Shown in pieces: positions 63,427 to 64,000 of a stretch of 64,000 bases of DNA (the stretch's first letter is position 1; each line of letters begins with the position of its first letter). The translations under genes and the position numbers were made by a program. Source of the DNA: Zooshikella ganghwensis DSM 15267 (GTDB lineage Bacteria; Pseudomonadota; Gammaproteobacteria; Pseudomonadales; Zooshikellaceae); contig NZ_AUAF01000013.1 of NCBI RefSeq assembly GCF_000428585.1, forward strand, positions 1 to 64,000, read 5' to 3'. The notes beneath the pieces are model-generated. The model was not told where the DNA came from. It made no database searches and worked only from the letters and a program-made list of their open reading frames with translations.

Positions 63427-63900
63427 CAAATTACACCTCTATTCCCTGACTCTTTAAAAACAGACTTACCCAGCTTTTGGTTCATTATTAGTACCTGCCG
63501 GAATACAAGAGCGGATTTCTTTATAATGATTAGTAAATAGCCAAAATAGCTTAGGGAAGGCTATATTTCGCCATAAATTTAAAAATGACTAGTTGTATAT
63601 TGGTACATATTATTACATTTTACGTGGGTTAATTAGTCTATTCTAAGAACAGTAACGTCTGATTGTCTATTTTAATAAGTAGTAAAATTGGATGTTTGAC
63701 TGCTATAAAGTAGTGGCTTTTTTATAGAAAAGATAAAGAGTTGCGACAAAATAAGACAAAAAAAGAGTTGTCATAATTGATGTCTTCAGTATTGTTATTC
63801 TGCTAACAATATAAATAAAAATAAGAAAATAGAACAGATGGTATAAGGTGTCTTATAGTCTGCTCTCGACTGGTGGGGTGTAAAATAAAAGGATTTAAAA
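63427..63900. other. AT-rich intergenic region upstream of an exported protein
   Basis: About 470 bases between recX and the next gene. No ORF, tRNA or clear terminator; a weak inverted repeat CTATAAA/TTTATAG (63703-63727, 11-base loop) and A-rich tracts (63740-63830) are present. The promoter of the downstream gene probably lies here, but I could not pick one. Confidence 0.35.
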
Positions 63901-64000
63901 ATGCTCTATAATGCAATATATAAAGCAATTGCTTTATTAGTTTTCTCTTTTTTAAGTCAAACGGCTTACCCTCACACAAGTTTTATTTCATTCTACAAAA
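63901..64000 (+). CDS. Exported protein, N-terminal fragment (runs off window end)
   Basis: An ATG at 63901 preceded by AAAGGA (seven bases spacing) opens a frame of 33 codons to the window edge. The product begins with a Lys-containing stretch, then IALLVFSFLSQTAYPH, which looks like a signal peptide. Too short to classify. Confidence 0.6.
   Translation, partial: MLYNAIYKAIALLVFSFLSQTAYPHTSFISFYK

Overview
The window reads as a chromosomal segment of a marine-type gammaproteobacterium related to Pseudomonas and the Oceanospirillales. Moderate-to-low G+C, six-gene rnf operon followed by nth, Pseudomonas-length DapD, and the long run map/glnD/rpsB ... recA-recX match the gene order I know from Pseudomonas. 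Zooshikella/Spartinivicinus-like genera are a possible home by G+C and gene order, but the sequence alone does not prove this. No rRNA, tRNA, CRISPR array or prophage was found. Nearly all the sequence is housekeeping core.

Layout. 1-2.5 kb: the tail of an IS982-type transposase, a small acidic protein, dapE and a 126-bp palindromic MITE-like element. 2.5-9.1 kb (minus strand): nth and rnfABCDGE, the ion-translocating electron-transport complex. 9.3-15.2 kb: metG (minus), a 0.9-kb gap holding a strong promoter-like site, then a DnaT-like plus lambda-P-like replication pair, apbC/mrp and dcd. 15.3-18.5 kb: accessory genes, namely a periplasmic solute-binding protein, a CBS-domain protein and an exported protein built from three repeats. 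19-24 kb (minus): dapD, a small ArsC/Spx-fold protein, glnD, map. 24.2-38.9 kb (plus): rpsB-tsf-pyrH-frr, then uppS-cdsA-dxr-rseP-bamA-skp-lpxD-fabZ-lpxA-lpxB-rnhB, the classic translation, isoprenoid, phospholipid and outer-membrane biogenesis block. 39-39.9 kb: a second solute-binding protein inserted on the minus strand. 40-50.2 kb: dnaE-accA-tilS-pyrG-kdsA-eno. 50.4-57.4 kb: ftsB-ispD-ispF-truD-surE-pcm, a DUF368 (PopT-type) membrane protein, nlpD and rpoS. 57.5-63.5 kb: fdxA and mutS (minus), pncC, LexA-controlled recA, and recX. The window ends inside the signal peptide region of an exported protein.

Functional links. Envelope assembly dominates: uppS and the DUF368 protein supply and recycle undecaprenyl phosphate. 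Dxr, IspD and IspF cover three MEP-pathway steps. CdsA and AccA/FabZ feed phospholipids. LpxD/LpxA/LpxB and KdsA make lipid A-Kdo. BamA, Skp and RseP handle outer-membrane proteins and envelope stress. DapE and DapD give diaminopimelate for peptidoglycan, and FtsB and NlpD act at division. DnaE, MutS, RecA, RecX, Nth, RnhB and the DnaT/P-like pair cover replication and repair.

The least ordinary items are the DnaT-like/lambda-P-like pair in a core locus and the unexplained leader in front of it, the triple-repeat exported protein, a Glu-to-Val change at a conserved active-site position of UppS, and the palindromic element between dapE and nth. I saw no clear new multi-gene system; the replication pair is the best candidate.
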